A stretch of 42,876 nucleotides of DNA, from NCBI GenBank assembly GCA_947471365.1, contig CANIWQ010000009.1, positions 1 through 42,876 on the forward strand. Direction: 5' to 3'. The notes beneath the pieces are model-generated. The model ran no database searches, was not told the origin of the DNA, and was given only the letters and a program-made list of their open reading frames with translations. The DNA comes from Gemmatimonadota bacterium. GTDB taxonomy: Bacteria; Gemmatimonadota; Gemmatimonadetes; Gemmatimonadales; Gemmatimonadaceae. Position numbers and translations under genes: made by a program. This document shows, piece by piece, positions 1 through 8,853 of the stretch (position 1 is its first letter; the number at the start of each line of letters is the position of its first letter).

Positions 1-1001
1 CGCACCTGCGGCCGCAGCATCTCACGCGCCATCGCGCTCGAGAGCAGGCCCCCTCTTTCGCCGCGATACGACCGCATCATCCCAATCCCCCACCGCGCCA
101 GATCACTCGGCGTGGTCCACAACCCCGCGGCGGCCATCTCGGGATACACATGCCACCGTCCGGCAACGGCAGTGTCGGGCTTTTCGTGTCCGGTGGCTGT
201 TTCCGCCGCGCGCGCGGCGGGGATCGGGTTCTCGTAGGTGCTTCGCTTCATCCCCATTGGGGCAAGCACTAACCGCTGCATCAGCGCGACAAACGGTTCA
301 CCGGTGGCGTCGGTGGCCGCGAGCTGCGCCACGGTAATGCCGCCGCCCGAATAGAGCCAGCGCGCGCCCGGCGTGGTGTCGTTGCGTACGGCACCCGTGT
401 TGGACGGGGGCACGCTGTCGAGCAACTGCGGCACGGTCGGTACCGGCTTCCCAACTTCGTAGCCCGGAAATCCCCACACGGTGAGTCCGGCAGAGTGACT
501 GAGGAGTCGCCGTAAGGTGACCTTCTCTTTTTCGGTAAAGCGACTGTCGGGAAGCTTCCACGACTTGAGTGCGTCGTTGATGTTTGCGTCGAGCGAGAGC
601 GTGCCCTTGTCCACAAGCGCCATCGCCCCCGACGCAAACACAGGCTTGGAGATAGAACCCGCCAAGAAGAGCGTGGTGCTGTCCACCGGTGCTGGCTTGC
701 CTGCCTCTTTGCTCCCGTACGCACGCACCCACGCCACTTTGCCGTCCACCACGAGGGCGACGCTCGCGCCGGTCACATGCAGGCGCGCCATTTCGTCGGC
801 AACGGTCATGTGTGCGGCCGCTGTGGCCGCAGTGGTCAATGTGGATGTGGACGTGGACGTGGGTGTTGGCGCGCGCTCGAGGGAGCGCAGCATGCGGTCG
901 GCGCGTTCCGCGACAGATTGTGCTGAGGCAGCGGTGCTGACGCTGACCGCCGTACCAAGCAAGAGGACCGAAGCAAGCACAGCGCGATAGGAAGGACGCA
1001 T
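1..1001 (-). CDS. Beta-lactamase-family serine hydrolase (3' end cut by window edge)
   Basis: Read directly on the minus strand: an ATG at 1001 opens a frame that runs off the left edge, about 333 residues visible. A signal peptide (residues about 1-27, ending ASA-Q) predicts export. The class C beta-lactamase/CubicO fold is shown by the S-x-x-K nucleophile motif (SISK, about residue 115) and by YSGGG, where class C enzymes have YxN; the Asn is replaced by Gly. This suggests an esterase or peptidase-like hydrolase rather than a true beta-lactamase. A Thr/Ser tract (TSTSTST, from a short repeat at 838-862) separates the signal peptide from the catalytic domain. The C-terminal K/H-x-G motif would lie outside the window. 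The family is clear, the substrate unknown. Confidence 0.85.
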   Translation of the reverse strand, partial: MRPSYRAVLASVLLLGTAVSVSTAASAQSVAERADRMLRSLERAPTPTSTSTSTLTTAATAAAHMTVADEMARLHVTGASVALVVDGKVAWVRAYGSKEAGKPAPVDSTTLFLAGSISKPVFASGAMALVDKGTLSLDANINDALKSWKLPDSRFTEKEKVTLRRLLSHSAGLTVWGFPGYEVGKPVPTVPQLLDSVPPSNTGAVRNDTTPGARWLYSGGGITVAQLAATDATGEPFVALMQRLVLAPMGMKRSTYENPIPAARAAETATGHEKPDTAVAGRWHVYPEMAAAGLWTTPSDLARWGIGMMRSYRGERGGLLSSAMAREMLRPQV

Positions 1002-1042
1002 GGTAGTCGAGAAGATGGTGTGAGGAATACGCAACGCGCGGA

Positions 1043-1303
1043 TCAAGCGTCCTTTGGACTCGACGACGGCGACCCAGCTGCAAGGCGGGCCGTGAAGCGC
1101 TGCAGCTCGCCCGCGCGCTCAACCTCAATGGCGATGGCCTCCACCGCGGCCTCGATGCGTTCGAGGCGCGCGTCCAGGCCGACGGGCTCCGACGGGCGCT
1201 GCAACTGCCGCATGCGAACCACGGCCGCTGTGACGGCCTTCGTCACAACGACGATCGTCGTACAGGCGCCAATAATGAGAGCGATTTGTGCAGTTGGGTT
1301 CAA
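1043..1303 (-). CDS. Small membrane protein with one TM helix and a coiled coil
   Basis: A short protein of about 86 residues. One hydrophobic helix near the N-terminus (IALIIGACTTIVVV) is followed by an amphipathic segment (RLERIEAAVEAIAIEVERAGELQRF) that should form a coiled coil in the cytoplasm. I chose the TTG at 1303 because GAGG lies about 8 nt upstream; a GTG at 1348 would add 15 residues and has no comparable Shine-Dalgarno. Its stop is 41 nt before the serine hydrolase start on the same strand. No function is recognised. The layout (one helix plus ERI-type coiled coil) suggests a small scaffold or envelope-associated protein, which is inference only. Confidence 0.6.
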   Translation of the reverse strand: MNPTAQIALIIGACTTIVVVTKAVTAAVVRMRQLQRPSEPVGLDARLERIEAAVEAIAIEVERAGELQRFTARLAAGSPSSSPKDA

Positions 1304-1383
1304 CAGGCTCGCCTCTGGGGTTGAGCTTCGAGAGTCCGTACGGATCACCGAATACTATGGTGTCACCCCCGAGGCGGCTCCTC

Positions 1384-2040
1384 TTACCGCGGCCCCATCG
1401 CCTGCGCGGCCGCATTCAGCCGCGCCTCAAGCTCGCGCACACGGCGCTCCAAATCAGCCGACGCGCCCCACTCGGCGCCGCCCGCCGCCGACGCCACCGA
1501 CGCCACCGACGCCACCGCGGCGCCGCGCCGCACGAAACGGACATACCCCAATCCGAGCGTGATCACCAACGCTCCGGTCATGACGAGGAATCGGGCGACC
1601 GAGGTATCATCGGAGCCAATGATCCACCCCACCCCATAGAGCATCGTAAACACGCCGCCGAGCAGAAGCCCATTGCTGATGACGGGGAGTTGGTCAGCGC
1701 GCAGGAGGGAGAGGGCCATCAGCATCGTGGCGAACACCATCAGGATGACGCTGGTGCTACGAGCCCACGGTTTGCGTGCCTCGGCCGCCTTGTCGAGGAG
1801 CGCGACGCGCTCGCGGTTCAGCTCCTTGATTTGGTCGCGGTCTACCGCCGGCAACTCGCTCGACGGCCGCGAATCGCGAAGCGCCTGCTCGCGGCGGGTG
1901 AGATCGCGGAGCTGCGTTTCGTACTGATCGGGCGGGGCGTGGAACGTATACACCCCCACGCCAACAAAGGCCGTGAGCATCAGGCCGAGAAAGAACGAGA
2001 AAATGATCCGAAGCCCGTCGCTTCTACCCGTGGTGACCAT
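1384..2040 (-). CDS. Hypothetical membrane protein with a central coiled coil
   Basis: About 218 residues. A TM helix at the N-terminus (IIFSFFLGLMLTAFVGVGVY) is followed by a charged heptad-like region (residues about 40-95), then three more hydrophobic helices, an Ala/Val-Ser repeat (VASVASVASAA) and a C-terminal leucine-rich coiled coil (DLERRVRELEARLNAA). The ATG at 2040 was chosen because GGAGG lies 9 nt upstream; that same GGAGG touches the alternative ATG at 2049. The VASVASVAS run comes from a 9-bp DNA repeat near 1490-1520. I do not recognise the family. The neighbours, a small one-TM protein and an HTH protein on the same strand, give no clear role. Confidence 0.65.
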   Translation of the reverse strand: MVTTGRSDGLRIIFSFFLGLMLTAFVGVGVYTFHAPPDQYETQLRDLTRREQALRDSRPSSELPAVDRDQIKELNRERVALLDKAAEARKPWARSTSVILMVFATMLMALSLLRADQLPVISNGLLLGGVFTMLYGVGWIIGSDDTSVARFLVMTGALVITLGLGYVRFVRRGAAVASVASVASAAGGAEWGASADLERRVRELEARLNAAAQAMGPR

Positions 2041-2139
2041 GCCCGTCATCCTCCGTTCGGGGATGCGAAGCGCCGACCAACGCACGCCGTGGCAAGACGC
2101 GCCGCCGCGTGCGGTGCGCTGCTCCGCTCCATCTAACTA

Positions 2140-2514
2140 CTAACTATGCCCTCGTGCCACGTCGTCGGAAAATTCATGGTGGGCACCGGTCAGCCGGCTC
2201 AGCGCCTGCGCTAACTCCGTAATGCGCGCCTCGGCGAGCAAGAGGCGGCTGGCAATAGGACTGTCGAGTGAAAACCGCGCGAGTTGGGCGCGCACATCCG
2301 AACTCTCCGCCACATCAAGGCGTTCGAGCGCAGCCACGAGAGACTCACGGCTCGACGCATGCAACCGCTGGACCCGCTTGCCGTGGCGCAACTGGCGGAT
2401 GTAGCTCGGATTAACGCCCCACATGCGGGCGGCCTCCACGTGCGACAAGCCGCGCGTCTTTTCTAAGAACTGTTCCACGAGCGTGGCCGCTGCCACGCTG
2501 GGCAAAGTGGACAT
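2140..2514 (-). CDS. HTH DNA-binding protein, Cro/C1-like
   Basis: 124 residues from the ATG at 2514, which has AAGGAG about 10 nt upstream. Residues about 10-50 read as a helix-turn-helix: LVEQFLEKTRGLSHVEAARM, then WGVNPSYIRQLRHGKRV, with a typical turn and recognition helix. The rest is helical and may mediate dimerisation. No ligand domain or known partner is visible. It is the first gene of a minus-strand group facing away from tRNA-Ser, so it may regulate itself or the membrane genes downstream. That is inference. The HTH assignment is fairly secure; the target is unknown. Confidence 0.65.
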   Translation of the reverse strand: MSTLPSVAAATLVEQFLEKTRGLSHVEAARMWGVNPSYIRQLRHGKRVQRLHASSRESLVAALERLDVAESSDVRAQLARFSLDSPIASRLLLAEARITELAQALSRLTGAHHEFSDDVARGHS

Positions 2515-2944
2515 GAGGTGGAGACTCCTTCGAGAAGGGGGATTGCTCGATGGCACCCATCGTGCGAAACGTCTCAAGCCGGCGCTGGGTGGGCGGTGGA
2601 CGCGATCGGCTCTCCGAACGCGATCCTCGCGTCGGCGAAAGTGCGGATTCGAGCGTCTTTGGCATCATTTGTCGGTTCGTATCCCCGGGGGGGAGAGCGA
2701 TCGACCAACTAGGCGTAACCTACCCGGACTATCCTTAATCTCTCTTGTGCAATCCCTGCAAGAGCTGCATAACCGGCATTTCGGGTACCGTATTATGGCT
2801 ACCCCTTCTGAGCTCCGTCAAGGCAAGGGCTCGCTGGAGCCGTCCGAGCGGCTGTAGGACCCTTGCAAGTCACCCTGCTGGCGAGCTTTACACACCCCCC
2901 GCACCCAGTCATCTTTCTTGTTCTGTGCGCCGGATGCGCCCAGA
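2515..2944. other. 430-nt intergenic region upstream of tRNA-Ser
   Basis: No convincing gene. The region must carry the promoter of the minus-strand HTH gene and that of the plus-strand tRNA-Ser. A weak sigma70-like candidate for the tRNA is TTGCAA at 2863-2868, an 18-nt spacer and TTTACA at 2887-2892. An inverted repeat pairs GCAAGGG (2823-2829) with CCCTTGC (2860-2866). Open frames here look like chance extensions. Confidence 0.4.
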
Positions 2945-3034
2945 GGAGACGTGGCAGAGAGGCTGAACGCGGCGGTTTGCTAAACCGTTATACGGGGTCA
3001 ACCTGTATCGAGGGTTCGAATCCCTCCGTCTCCG
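2945..3034 (+). tRNA. tRNA-Ser(GCT)
   Basis: A 90-nt class II tRNA. The acceptor arm GGAGACG (2945-2951) pairs with CGTCTCC (3027-3033). The anticodon loop TTGCTAA gives anticodon GCT. A long variable arm and the T-loop GGTTCGAATCC follow, and G3034 is the discriminator base, as usual for serine tRNAs. CCA is not encoded. A strong terminator begins 5 nt downstream, so the tRNA is probably a single transcription unit separate from gltX. Confidence 0.95.
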
Positions 3035-3038
3035 TTCT

Positions 3039-3079
3039 GCGGGCCCGCCGACAGTTTCGGTGGGCCCGCGTCTTTTTTT
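3039..3079 (+). terminator. Intrinsic terminator after tRNA-Ser
   Basis: A 13-bp stem (3039-3051 with 3057-3069, one G-T wobble) with a short loop is followed by TCTTTTTTT. It is a textbook Rho-independent terminator between tRNA-Ser and gltX, and the strongest terminator in the window. Confidence 0.9.
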
Positions 3080-3097
3080 CCGGTATCTTTGCTCCCT

Positions 3098-4561
3098 ATG
3101 ACTGCCTCTGCCGTCCGCGTTCGCTTCGCCCCCTCCCCTACGGGCTATCTGCACGTGGGGGGAGCACGCACCGCGCTCTTCAACTGGCTGTTCGCCCGCC
3201 AGCTGGGTGGCGTCTTCCTCCTCCGCGTGGAAGACACCGACAAAGCGCGTAGCACCGAGGAATCCACCGCGGCCATTTTCGAAGGGCTCCGCTGGCTAGG
3301 TCTCTCGTGGGACGAAGAGGTGGTGTACCAGGGCTCGCAGCCTTTTCTCGAGCGGCATCAGCGCGACGCCCGCGCGATGCTGGAGAGCGGACACGCCTAC
3401 CGCTGCTTCTGCACCGCCACCGAACTCGACGAGCGGCGCAAAGAAGCCGAGGCCCGCAAAGATTCCTTCAAGTACGATCGCCGTTGCGACCGCCTGAGTG
3501 CGGATGAGGTTGCCGCGCGCGTGGCTGCCGGCTCGCCGTTCGTCATTCGCTTTCGAGTTCCGGAAGGCAGCACCGGCTGGCACGACATGGTGCACGAAGA
3601 CATCGCCTTCCCCAACAAGGACATCGAAGACTTCGTCATTCTCCGTTCCGACGGCACCCCCATCTACAACTTGGCGGTGGTGAGTGACGACATCTTCATG
3701 CGCATCTCGCACGTGATGCGCGGCGACGATCACATTTCCAACACGCCCAAGCAGATTCTGCTCTATCAGGCGCTGGGCGCCGCACGCCCCGTGTTCGCGC
3801 ACTTTCCCATGATTCACGGGCTCGACGGCAAAAAGTTGTCCAAGCGCCACGGCGCGACCGCCGTCGGCGACTATCAACACCTCGGCATTCTCCCCGAAGC
3901 CATGTGCAACTTCCTCGCACTCATGGGCTGGAGCCCTGGGGGCGATCGCGAAGTCATGTCCATGGCGGAGATGACCGAGCTGTTCAGCGAAAACGGCTTG
4001 CTCAAAAAAGCGGCCGTGTTCGACACCAAGAAACTCGAATGGATGAATGGCCAGCACATCATCCGCCTGCCGCTCGACGACATTGCCGCGCGCGTATTGC
4101 CGTCGGTGGTCGCCACGGGGCTCGTGACCGCCGCGGCGCTCGAGGCCAAGCACGCGTGGTACCTGAGCCTGATCGACTTACTGCGCGCCCGCGCACGCAC
4201 CCTTGGAGAGATCGCCGAGATGGCGAAGCCCTTCCTCGTGCAGACCGTGACGTACGACGCCGCAGCCGCTGCCAAAGCGTGGAAGGATCCAGCAGAGGCA
4301 CGCGCGGTACTCCGTGCCGCGCACGCCACACTGGCCGCCTGCGGCACGTGGGAACGCGCCGCGCTCGAAGCCGCGCTCACGGCACTCGGTGAAGCCCAAG
4401 GACTGGGCGCCTCCAAACTACTGGCACCCATTCGCGTCGCGCTCACCGGCCTGAGCAATAGCCCAAGCATTTACGACATGTTGCCGATCTTTGGCCGCGA
4501 GCAGTCTCTCGCCCGACTGGCGGCTGCCGAACAGCATCTTGCCGGACACCTGTCCGCGTGA
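3098..4561 (+). CDS. gltX: Glutamate--tRNA ligase
   Basis: 487 residues, the normal length for bacterial GluRS. It charges tRNA-Glu (or also tRNA-Gln where GatCAB is used) with glutamate in the cytoplasm. The class I signature is present: FAPSPTGYLHVGGARTALFN (HIGH-like) near the N-terminus and KLSKRHG (KMSKS-like) at about residue 250. The ATG at 3098 is preferred over an upstream in-frame TTG (3089), because family members begin a few residues before VRVRFAPSPTG. Its stop overlaps the GTG of the LexA-like gene (GTGA), so the two are probably translated together. It directly follows the tRNA-Ser terminator. Confidence 0.97.
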   Translation: MTASAVRVRFAPSPTGYLHVGGARTALFNWLFARQLGGVFLLRVEDTDKARSTEESTAAIFEGLRWLGLSWDEEVVYQGSQPFLERHQRDARAMLESGHAYRCFCTATELDERRKEAEARKDSFKYDRRCDRLSADEVAARVAAGSPFVIRFRVPEGSTGWHDMVHEDIAFPNKDIEDFVILRSDGTPIYNLAVVSDDIFMRISHVMRGDDHISNTPKQILLYQALGAARPVFAHFPMIHGLDGKKLSKRHGATAVGDYQHLGILPEAMCNFLALMGWSPGGDREVMSMAEMTELFSENGLLKKAAVFDTKKLEWMNGQHIIRLPLDDIAARVLPSVVATGLVTAAALEAKHAWYLSLIDLLRARARTLGEIAEMAKPFLVQTVTYDAAAAAKAWKDPAEARAVLRAAHATLAACGTWERAALEAALTALGEAQGLGASKLLAPIRVALTGLSNSPSIYDMLPIFGREQSLARLAAAEQHLAGHLSA

Positions 4562-5175
4562 TTCGCGCGGCGCTCTCGCCCATCGAGCAGCAGGTGTACC
4601 ACTTCTTGCTCGACTATCTCGCGGAACACACGTTCCAGCCAAGCGTGCGGGATATCGGTGAGGCGTTGCGCATTCCGAGCACCAAGTCGGTGGTGGATCT
4701 CCTCGCGGCGCTCGAGCGTAAAGGGTATGTCACCCGTGAGCCTGGACGCTCACGTGGTGTGACGCTGGTGGGCTACGCGGGCGGACTCGGCACGGCGCCG
4801 GTGCCGGTGCTCCGCCCCGTCGCCGGCGCGGCGGAGTTGTTGCCCGACGGCTACCTCACGCTGGACCGCACGATGATGCCGACCGCCGAGGTGTTTCTCG
4901 TGCGCGTATTTCCGGGCGACGCACCCGCGTTTGGCATTCGCGAAAATGATTTGGTGATGGTGCACCCCTCACAGCGCGCGCGCGAGGGCGATGCGGTGGC
5001 GGTGCGCGTCGGCGGCGCGGTCCTCGCGCGCGCGATGGAACGTCGGGGCGCCACGCTGGTGCTGGACAACCCCGGTGCCGGCGCTGAACTCGAGCTCGGC
5101 CCCGGCGACGACTACTCGGTGCTCGGCGTGATTATCAGTGTGATTCGCCTCCCTGCTCCGCCAGCACTCGGATAA
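4558..5175 (+). CDS. LexA-like repressor lacking the autoprotease Ser/Lys dyad
   Basis: 205 residues, LexA-sized, starting with a GTG that overlaps the gltX stop by 4 nt. Residues 6-70 match the LexA winged helix (LSPIEQQVYHFLLDYLAE, then PSVRDIGEALRIPSTKSVVD and LERKGYVTREPGRSRGV). The C-terminal half keeps the S24 framework: a V-A-G cleavage-like site (A89-G90), FLVRV, GIRENDLVMVH and a closing GVIISVIR. By eye alignment to E. coli LexA, the catalytic Ser119 position is Asp121 (PGDAP instead of GMSM), and Lys156 is Arg158. RecA-stimulated self-cleavage should therefore be lost. It may be a constitutive or ligand-driven repressor. I do not assign the lexA symbol because SOS function is doubtful. 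Confidence 0.85.
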   Translation: MIRAALSPIEQQVYHFLLDYLAEHTFQPSVRDIGEALRIPSTKSVVDLLAALERKGYVTREPGRSRGVTLVGYAGGLGTAPVPVLRPVAGAAELLPDGYLTLDRTMMPTAEVFLVRVFPGDAPAFGIRENDLVMVHPSQRAREGDAVAVRVGGAVLARAMERRGATLVLDNPGAGAELELGPGDDYSVLGVIISVIRLPAPPALG

Positions 5176-5243
5176 CGGTTCTCGTCTGCCGCGACGCCGG
5201 TAGAGTGTGACGGCGCAGCCGATGGAGCACGGCCGCCGATCGA

Positions 5244-5489
5244 CTACGGCTTCGGCTTGTTGCGTTTGTGATACATCTCGAGATACAACTGCTCCACTTT
5301 GTCGCGCGCCCACGGCGTGCGGCGCAGAAACTTGAGGCTCGAACTCACGCTGGGATCGGCGGTGAAGCAGGCGATCTTTACGCGCCGCCCCATGCGTTCC
5401 CAGCCGTACCACTCCACCATCTCGGTGAGCATACGCTCAAGGGTGACGCCGTGGAGCGGGTTGGTGGAGTGATCGTGTGGGCTGGTCAT
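5244..5489 (-). CDS. VF530-family DNA-binding protein (DUF2132)
   Basis: 81 residues from the ATG at 5489. The core [20 protein letters not shown], then [13 protein letters not shown] and [18 protein letters not shown], is the recognisable VF530/DUF2132 signature, and the length is typical. VF530 of Vibrio fischeri was structurally characterised as a small DNA-binding protein; the physiological role is not established. The longer upstream reading frame overlaps the 5' region of the divergent YaiI-type gene and is not needed. No operon partner on this strand. Confidence 0.85.
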   Translation of the reverse strand: MTSPHDHSTNPLHGVTLERMLTEMVEWYGWERMGRRVKIACFTADPSVSSSLKFLRRTPWARDKVEQLYLEMYHKRNKPKP

Positions 5490-5536
5490 GAACGTGAACG
5501 ATTGCCTACTGCCGCGCGCGGCGCCAGCTTGCGCCC

Positions 5537-5995
5537 ATGAAACTTTGGATTGACGCCGACGCCGCACCCATGATGGTGAAGGAGGTGTGCTTCCGCGCCT
5601 CCGACCGGCTCACGCTCGATGCCGTCTTTGTGGCCAACCAGCGGGTGGCGCTGCCGCCGGGCTATACGCACCTCACCGCCGTGCGCGTGGACTCGGGTGC
5701 CGACGAAGCCGACCGGTATATTGCCGAGCACGCCGAGGCGGGCGATGTGGCCGTCACGGCCGACATCCCGCTCGCGGCGTTGCTTGTGCCCAAGGGCGTG
5801 GTGGTGATTGATCCGCGCGGCGAGGAGTACACGCCGGAGATCATTGGCGAGCGACTCTCGGTGCGCAACTTCATGGACGAGCTGCGCGGGCAAGGGGTTG
5901 AGACGGGCGGGCATGCGCCGTATGGCGCCAAGGAGAAGCAGGCGTTTGCGAATGCGCTGGACCGCGCGCTCACGCGGGCGATGCGGGGGCGGTAA
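5537..5995 (+). CDS. YaiI/YqxD-family protein (UPF0178)
   Basis: 152 residues, the normal length of UPF0178 proteins. The N-terminal [11 protein letters not shown] is the family hallmark, with the PIN-like acidic start. Further family features are [12 protein letters not shown], the segment [20 protein letters not shown] and NFMDELR. The fold resembles PIN nucleases, but no activity is firmly established. The 3' end overlaps the convergent FkbM methyltransferase gene by 26 nt. Confidence 0.93.
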   Translation: MKLWIDADAAPMMVKEVCFRASDRLTLDAVFVANQRVALPPGYTHLTAVRVDSGADEADRYIAEHAEAGDVAVTADIPLAALLVPKGVVVIDPRGEEYTPEIIGERLSVRNFMDELRGQGVETGGHAPYGAKEKQAFANALDRALTRAMRGR

Positions 5996-6797
5996 TGGGC
6001 AGCAGAAAGAGGTGCACGCGCTTGTCGATGGGGACAGCAGCATCGTATGGCACGGGCGCCTGGTCGTCGTCCCACTGAACCCACACGTGGTATCGCTCGA
6101 CGCCAATCACGTCGAGCAAAGCCTGTACGGACGCACCGTACTGGGCCAACTGCTCGGTGTGCACTTCGATGGCCAGTTTGGGGCACGTTGCCAAAATCTT
6201 TGGCGCGCCCTGGAGCACCTGGAGCTCGAACCCCTCGACGTCGATCTTCACGAACGTCGGGGCGAGGTGCGCAAAATCGTCCAGCCGGACCATGTCGACC
6301 GCGACGCCACGCCCTGACCTGAGCACCGACGCATTGGATTCTGTGCTGATGGTGATCGTGCGATTGGCATCGCCGATCGCCTGTTGTTGGAGCGTCACGT
6401 TGGTGATGTTGTTCTGCCGCAGATTGCGTTCAATGATGCGCGCATTTGCCGGCAGCGGCTCAAAGGTCACGACGCGGCCCGTCTCCCCCACCCAGCGCGA
6501 GAGGACGATGGCGGTGCACCCATGGTGTCCGCCGCACTCCAGCACCACGTCCCCTGGCCCCACGACGTGGTCGCGCACGAATCGCATTTCGGGCCAGTCG
6601 GGATCGGTGCTCTGGAGATCGTACCAATCGCGCCCGTCGCGATCGCCAATCCAGAACTCAAACTCGACCCCCTCCACGTTTTTCTTTTTGAGATACGGCT
6701 CAATGGGCGGATGGCGCAGGCGGTGTACGATCCGCTTGAGCAATTCGCGGACAGGCCGAGGCACCGCTCGTTTCAGCACGGGAATGATGTTCTTCAT
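5970..6797 (-). CDS. FkbM-family SAM-dependent methyltransferase
   Basis: 275 residues. An N-terminal basic helix precedes a Rossmann methyltransferase. Motif I is [19 protein letters not shown], the acidic end of strand 2 is [18 protein letters not shown], and [16 protein letters not shown] is the characteristic FkbM motif (about residues 185-200). FkbM enzymes usually O-methylate sugars or natural products; the substrate here is unknown. It lies 45 nt downstream of uup on the same strand and could be cotranscribed. Its 3' end overlaps the convergent YaiI-type gene. No glycosyltransferases lie nearby to hint at a polysaccharide substrate. Confidence 0.88.
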   Translation of the reverse strand: MKNIIPVLKRAVPRPVRELLKRIVHRLRHPPIEPYLKKKNVEGVEFEFWIGDRDGRDWYDLQSTDPDWPEMRFVRDHVVGPGDVVLECGGHHGCTAIVLSRWVGETGRVVTFEPLPANARIIERNLRQNNITNVTLQQQAIGDANRTITISTESNASVLRSGRGVAVDMVRLDDFAHLAPTFVKIDVEGFELQVLQGAPKILATCPKLAIEVHTEQLAQYGASVQALLDVIGVERYHVWVQWDDDQAPVPYDAAVPIDKRVHLFLLPITAPASPA

Positions 6798-6842
6798 ACG
6801 TCGCTCCGTCGCTCCGGTGTCCGCCCCGTCATCAACTGCGCA

Positions 6843-8741
6843 TCAGCCTTCGTTGGACAGCAGTTCCAGCGCCTCCCACCGCGCCGTGGCCTCTGCGATC
6901 TGCCGTTCCAGTGCCGTGAGGCGCGTGCGGGCCTCGGCCACGGCCGCACCGTCCCGAAGCAACGCCGGATCGGCGAGCGAAGCATACACCGTGGCGCGCT
7001 GAAGTTCGAGCGCGTCAATCGAATCCGGAAGGGCCGCCAGCTCCGTCGATTCCTTGAACGACAATTTCCGTTTTTTCGGAGCCTGTGCGGCGGGCGTCGG
7101 CACGGCCCGCTTGACGCGCGCGGCGGCGGCAATCGCAGCGGCGGCCGCATCCCGCTGACGCACCCAGTCGGCGTATCCGCCCACATACTCGCCCACGCGC
7201 CCGCCACCCTCGAACACGAGCGTGCTCGTCACGACGTTGTCGAGAAAGGCACGATCGTGACTGACCACGATGAGCGTGCCCGAAAAGTCGAGCAAGAGTT
7301 CTTCGAGCAGGTCGAGCGTCTCAATGTCGAGATCGTTCGTGGGTTCGTCGAGCACCAGCATGTTGAACGAACGCGTGAAGAGGCGCGCCAGCAACAGGCG
7401 ATTGCGCTCGCCGCCGGAGAGTGCCTTGACGGGCGTGCGCGAGCGATCAGGCGAAAAAAGAAAGTCCTGCAGATAACTCAGCACATGTTTGGGGGCGCCA
7501 CCTACGGTAATCCAGTCGGCGCCGTCCGCAATGTTGTCAAAGACGCTGCGCTCGGGCTCGAGTTGCTCGCGCAGTTGATCGAAGTACGCCACGTCGAGCC
7601 CCGTGCCGGTGCGAATCGTACCGGAGTCTGGCACGAGTTCGCCGAGCAGGAGGCGGAGGAGTGTGGTCTTGCCCGATCCGTTGGGGCCAATGAGTCCCAC
7701 GCGATCGCCGCGCGTGATGGTGGTGCTGAAGTCACCGACGATGGCTTTGTCGCCGCGCGCAAAATTCACCCCGCGCGCTTCGACCACCAGTCGCCCTGAA
7801 CGTTCGGCTTCCTGCGCTTGGAGTCGAACCGTGCCCGTGCGCTCGCGCCGCTCGCCGCGCTCCACACGGAGCGCCTCCAGTGAACGCACCCGCCCTTCGT
7901 TGCGGGTGCGGCGCGCTTGGATGCCAGTGCGAATCCAGACTTCCTCCTGCGCCAACTTTTTGTCGAAGTCGGCCCATTCCTTGGCTTCGACCTCAAGGGC
8001 GGCCGCTTTGCGTTGGAGGTAGGTGTCGTAGTCCGTACCCCAATCCACGAGGCGACCACGGTCCAGCTCCACAATGCGTGTGGCCACGCGGCGCAAGAAC
8101 GCGCGATCGTGCGTGACGAATACGAGCGTCACGCCGCGATCAATCAGGAACTGCTCCATCCACTCCACGGCGTCTACGTCGAGATGGTTGGTGGGCTCGT
8201 CGAGCAGCAGAATGTCCGGCTGGCGTACGAGGGCACGCGCCAGCAACGTCTGCCGTTTGCGACCGCCGGAGGCGGAGGCAAAGGGGAGATCCGCGTCGAG
8301 GCCGAGGTGTTCGAGCACCGTGTCCACGCGCGATTGCATTTCCCAAGCGTTGGCGGCCTCGAGGGCGTGGTGCAGGCGGTCGAGTTCGCGGAGCGCGGCG
8401 TCGGTGGCATTGGCGCCCACGTCGTGGCTCGCCTGATGGTAGCGCGCGAGCAACTGCCCTGCGTCGCCAAGCCCGGCGGCGACCACGTCGAAGGTGGTGC
8501 CGTGCACGTCGTCCGGCACTTCCTGCTCCAGTCGCGCGACGGTGACGCCCGTTTGCCGCACAATCTCGCCGCTGTCCGGCACCATGGAGCCGTCGAGCAA
8601 CTTCATGATGGTGCTCTTCCCCGCTCCGTTACGGCCGAGGAGGCAGACGCGCTCGCCGCGCTCAATGGCAAAGCGCGCGTTCGCGAGTACTGCGGGACCG
8701 CCAAAGGCGATGCCTACGTCCTGCATGCCCAGAAGGGCCAT
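6843..8741 (-). CDS. uup: ABC-F family ATPase, Uup-like
   Basis: 632 residues with two ABC ATPase domains in one chain and no membrane segments. Walker A motifs are GRNGAGKS (about residue 36) and GPNGSGKT (about residue 355). Signature motifs are ASGGRKRQ and LSGGERNR. Walker B motifs are ILLLDEPTNHLD and MLVLDEPTNDLD. The linker between domains and a C-terminal coiled coil (about residues 560-630, rich in Leu/Ala/Arg/Glu) match Uup. ABC-F proteins act on the ribosome or, for Uup, on DNA and precise excision. ATG at 8741. The upstream region is shared with a divergent gene. Confidence 0.92.
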   Translation of the reverse strand: MALLGMQDVGIAFGGPAVLANARFAIERGERVCLLGRNGAGKSTIMKLLDGSMVPDSGEIVRQTGVTVARLEQEVPDDVHGTTFDVVAAGLGDAGQLLARYHQASHDVGANATDAALRELDRLHHALEAANAWEMQSRVDTVLEHLGLDADLPFASASGGRKRQTLLARALVRQPDILLLDEPTNHLDVDAVEWMEQFLIDRGVTLVFVTHDRAFLRRVATRIVELDRGRLVDWGTDYDTYLQRKAAALEVEAKEWADFDKKLAQEEVWIRTGIQARRTRNEGRVRSLEALRVERGERRERTGTVRLQAQEAERSGRLVVEARGVNFARGDKAIVGDFSTTITRGDRVGLIGPNGSGKTTLLRLLLGELVPDSGTIRTGTGLDVAYFDQLREQLEPERSVFDNIADGADWITVGGAPKHVLSYLQDFLFSPDRSRTPVKALSGGERNRLLLARLFTRSFNMLVLDEPTNDLDIETLDLLEELLLDFSGTLIVVSHDRAFLDNVVTSTLVFEGGGRVGEYVGGYADWVRQRDAAAAAIAAAARVKRAVPTPAAQAPKKRKLSFKESTELAALPDSIDALELQRATVYASLADPALLRDGAAVAEARTRLTALERQIAEATARWEALELLSNEG

Positions 8742-8801
8742 GACTGCTCGGAAAGGGCGGAGTGGGGTTCAGACGAGAACGGTCCCCTCAAATTACGACC
8801 A

Positions 8802-8817
8802 TGCGTGGTGCCACGCA
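8802..8817. promoter_or_regulatory. Perfect inverted repeat between divergent uup and methyltransferase genes
   Basis: TGCGTGG-TG-CCACGCA, a perfect 7-bp inverted repeat, sits in the 112-nt gap between two divergent start codons (8741 and 8854). The position suits an operator serving one or both genes, but no regulator is assigned. Confidence 0.35.
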
Positions 8818-8853
8818 CTACTTTCCGTACAGAATGTTCTCACTCCCCATCTC

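Noticed and set aside
1-1001. Class C beta-lactamase as resistance gene
   Set aside because: The YxN motif is replaced by YSG, so cephalosporinase activity is not supported.
6384-7799. A 471-codon plus-strand open frame over uup
   Set aside because: Antisense to conserved ABC-F motifs; composition is unlike the real genes nearby.
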